DNA of 5,769 nt from an uncultured Clostridium sp. (GTDB taxonomy: Bacteria > Bacillota > Clostridia > Peptostreptococcales > Peptostreptococcaceae), in the NCBI GenBank assembly GCA_900550335.1, contig URRU01000116.1:1-5769 (forward strand). The letters run 5' to 3'. Shown here piece after piece: positions 5,744 through 5,769 of this stretch. A program made the translations under genes and the position numbers. How positions within the stretch are numbered: the stretch's first letter is position 1; the number at the start of each line of letters is the position of its first letter. The notes under the pieces are model-generated. The model had not been told where the DNA came from and searched no databases. It saw only the letters and a list, made by a program, of their open reading frames with translations.

Positions 5744-5769
5744 TATTTTTTATATAAATTTATAATCTT

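Overview
The window is very AT-rich, with A/T-ending codons, AGA for arginine, strong GGAGG-type ribosome binding sites and long A/T intergenic stretches. It looks like a low-GC Gram-positive anaerobe of the class Clostridia. The gene set (fchA, folD, metV, metF) resembles the one-carbon clusters of Peptostreptococcaceae and other Clostridia, but I cannot name a species from this sequence alone.

Layout: the left edge holds the 5' part (55 nt) of a tRNA-Ser with anticodon GCU on the minus strand, cut by the window edge and preceded by a textbook promoter. Divergent from it, with its own promoter (TTGAAT-17-TATAAT), is a 413-residue zinc-type amidohydrolase on the plus strand (242-1483). That gene converges on the minus-strand genes, and a long hairpin at 1501-1554 can end transcription in both directions. 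The remaining protein genes are all on the minus strand. They run, in transcription order, fchA (5661-5029), folD (5027-4167), an intrinsic terminator, an AT-rich gap of about 160 nt, metV (3964-3290), metF (3290-2403) and a PHP-family phosphatase of histidinol-phosphatase type (2375-1575).

How the genes work together: FchA and FolD interconvert 10-formyl-, 5,10-methenyl- and 5,10-methylene-tetrahydrofolate. MetV and MetF form the Wood-Ljungdahl-type methylene-tetrahydrofolate reductase that makes 5-methyl-tetrahydrofolate. This is the tetrahydrofolate methyl branch without its first enzyme, formate-THF ligase, and without any CO dehydrogenase/acetyl-CoA synthase gene in view. fchA-folD and metV-metF-PHP look like two adjacent transcription units, because a clear terminator lies just after folD.

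The most interesting signal is in FolD. Two residues normally tied to the cyclohydrolase half-reaction are replaced (the Lys of the YxxxK motif by Ala53, and the Gln of the VQLPLP motif by Leu97). This makes sense of the adjacent dedicated cyclohydrolase FchA. The second point of interest is the histidinol-phosphatase-like gene as third member of the metVF unit, away from any visible histidine biosynthesis genes. I found no mobile element, CRISPR array, phage gene or riboswitch.
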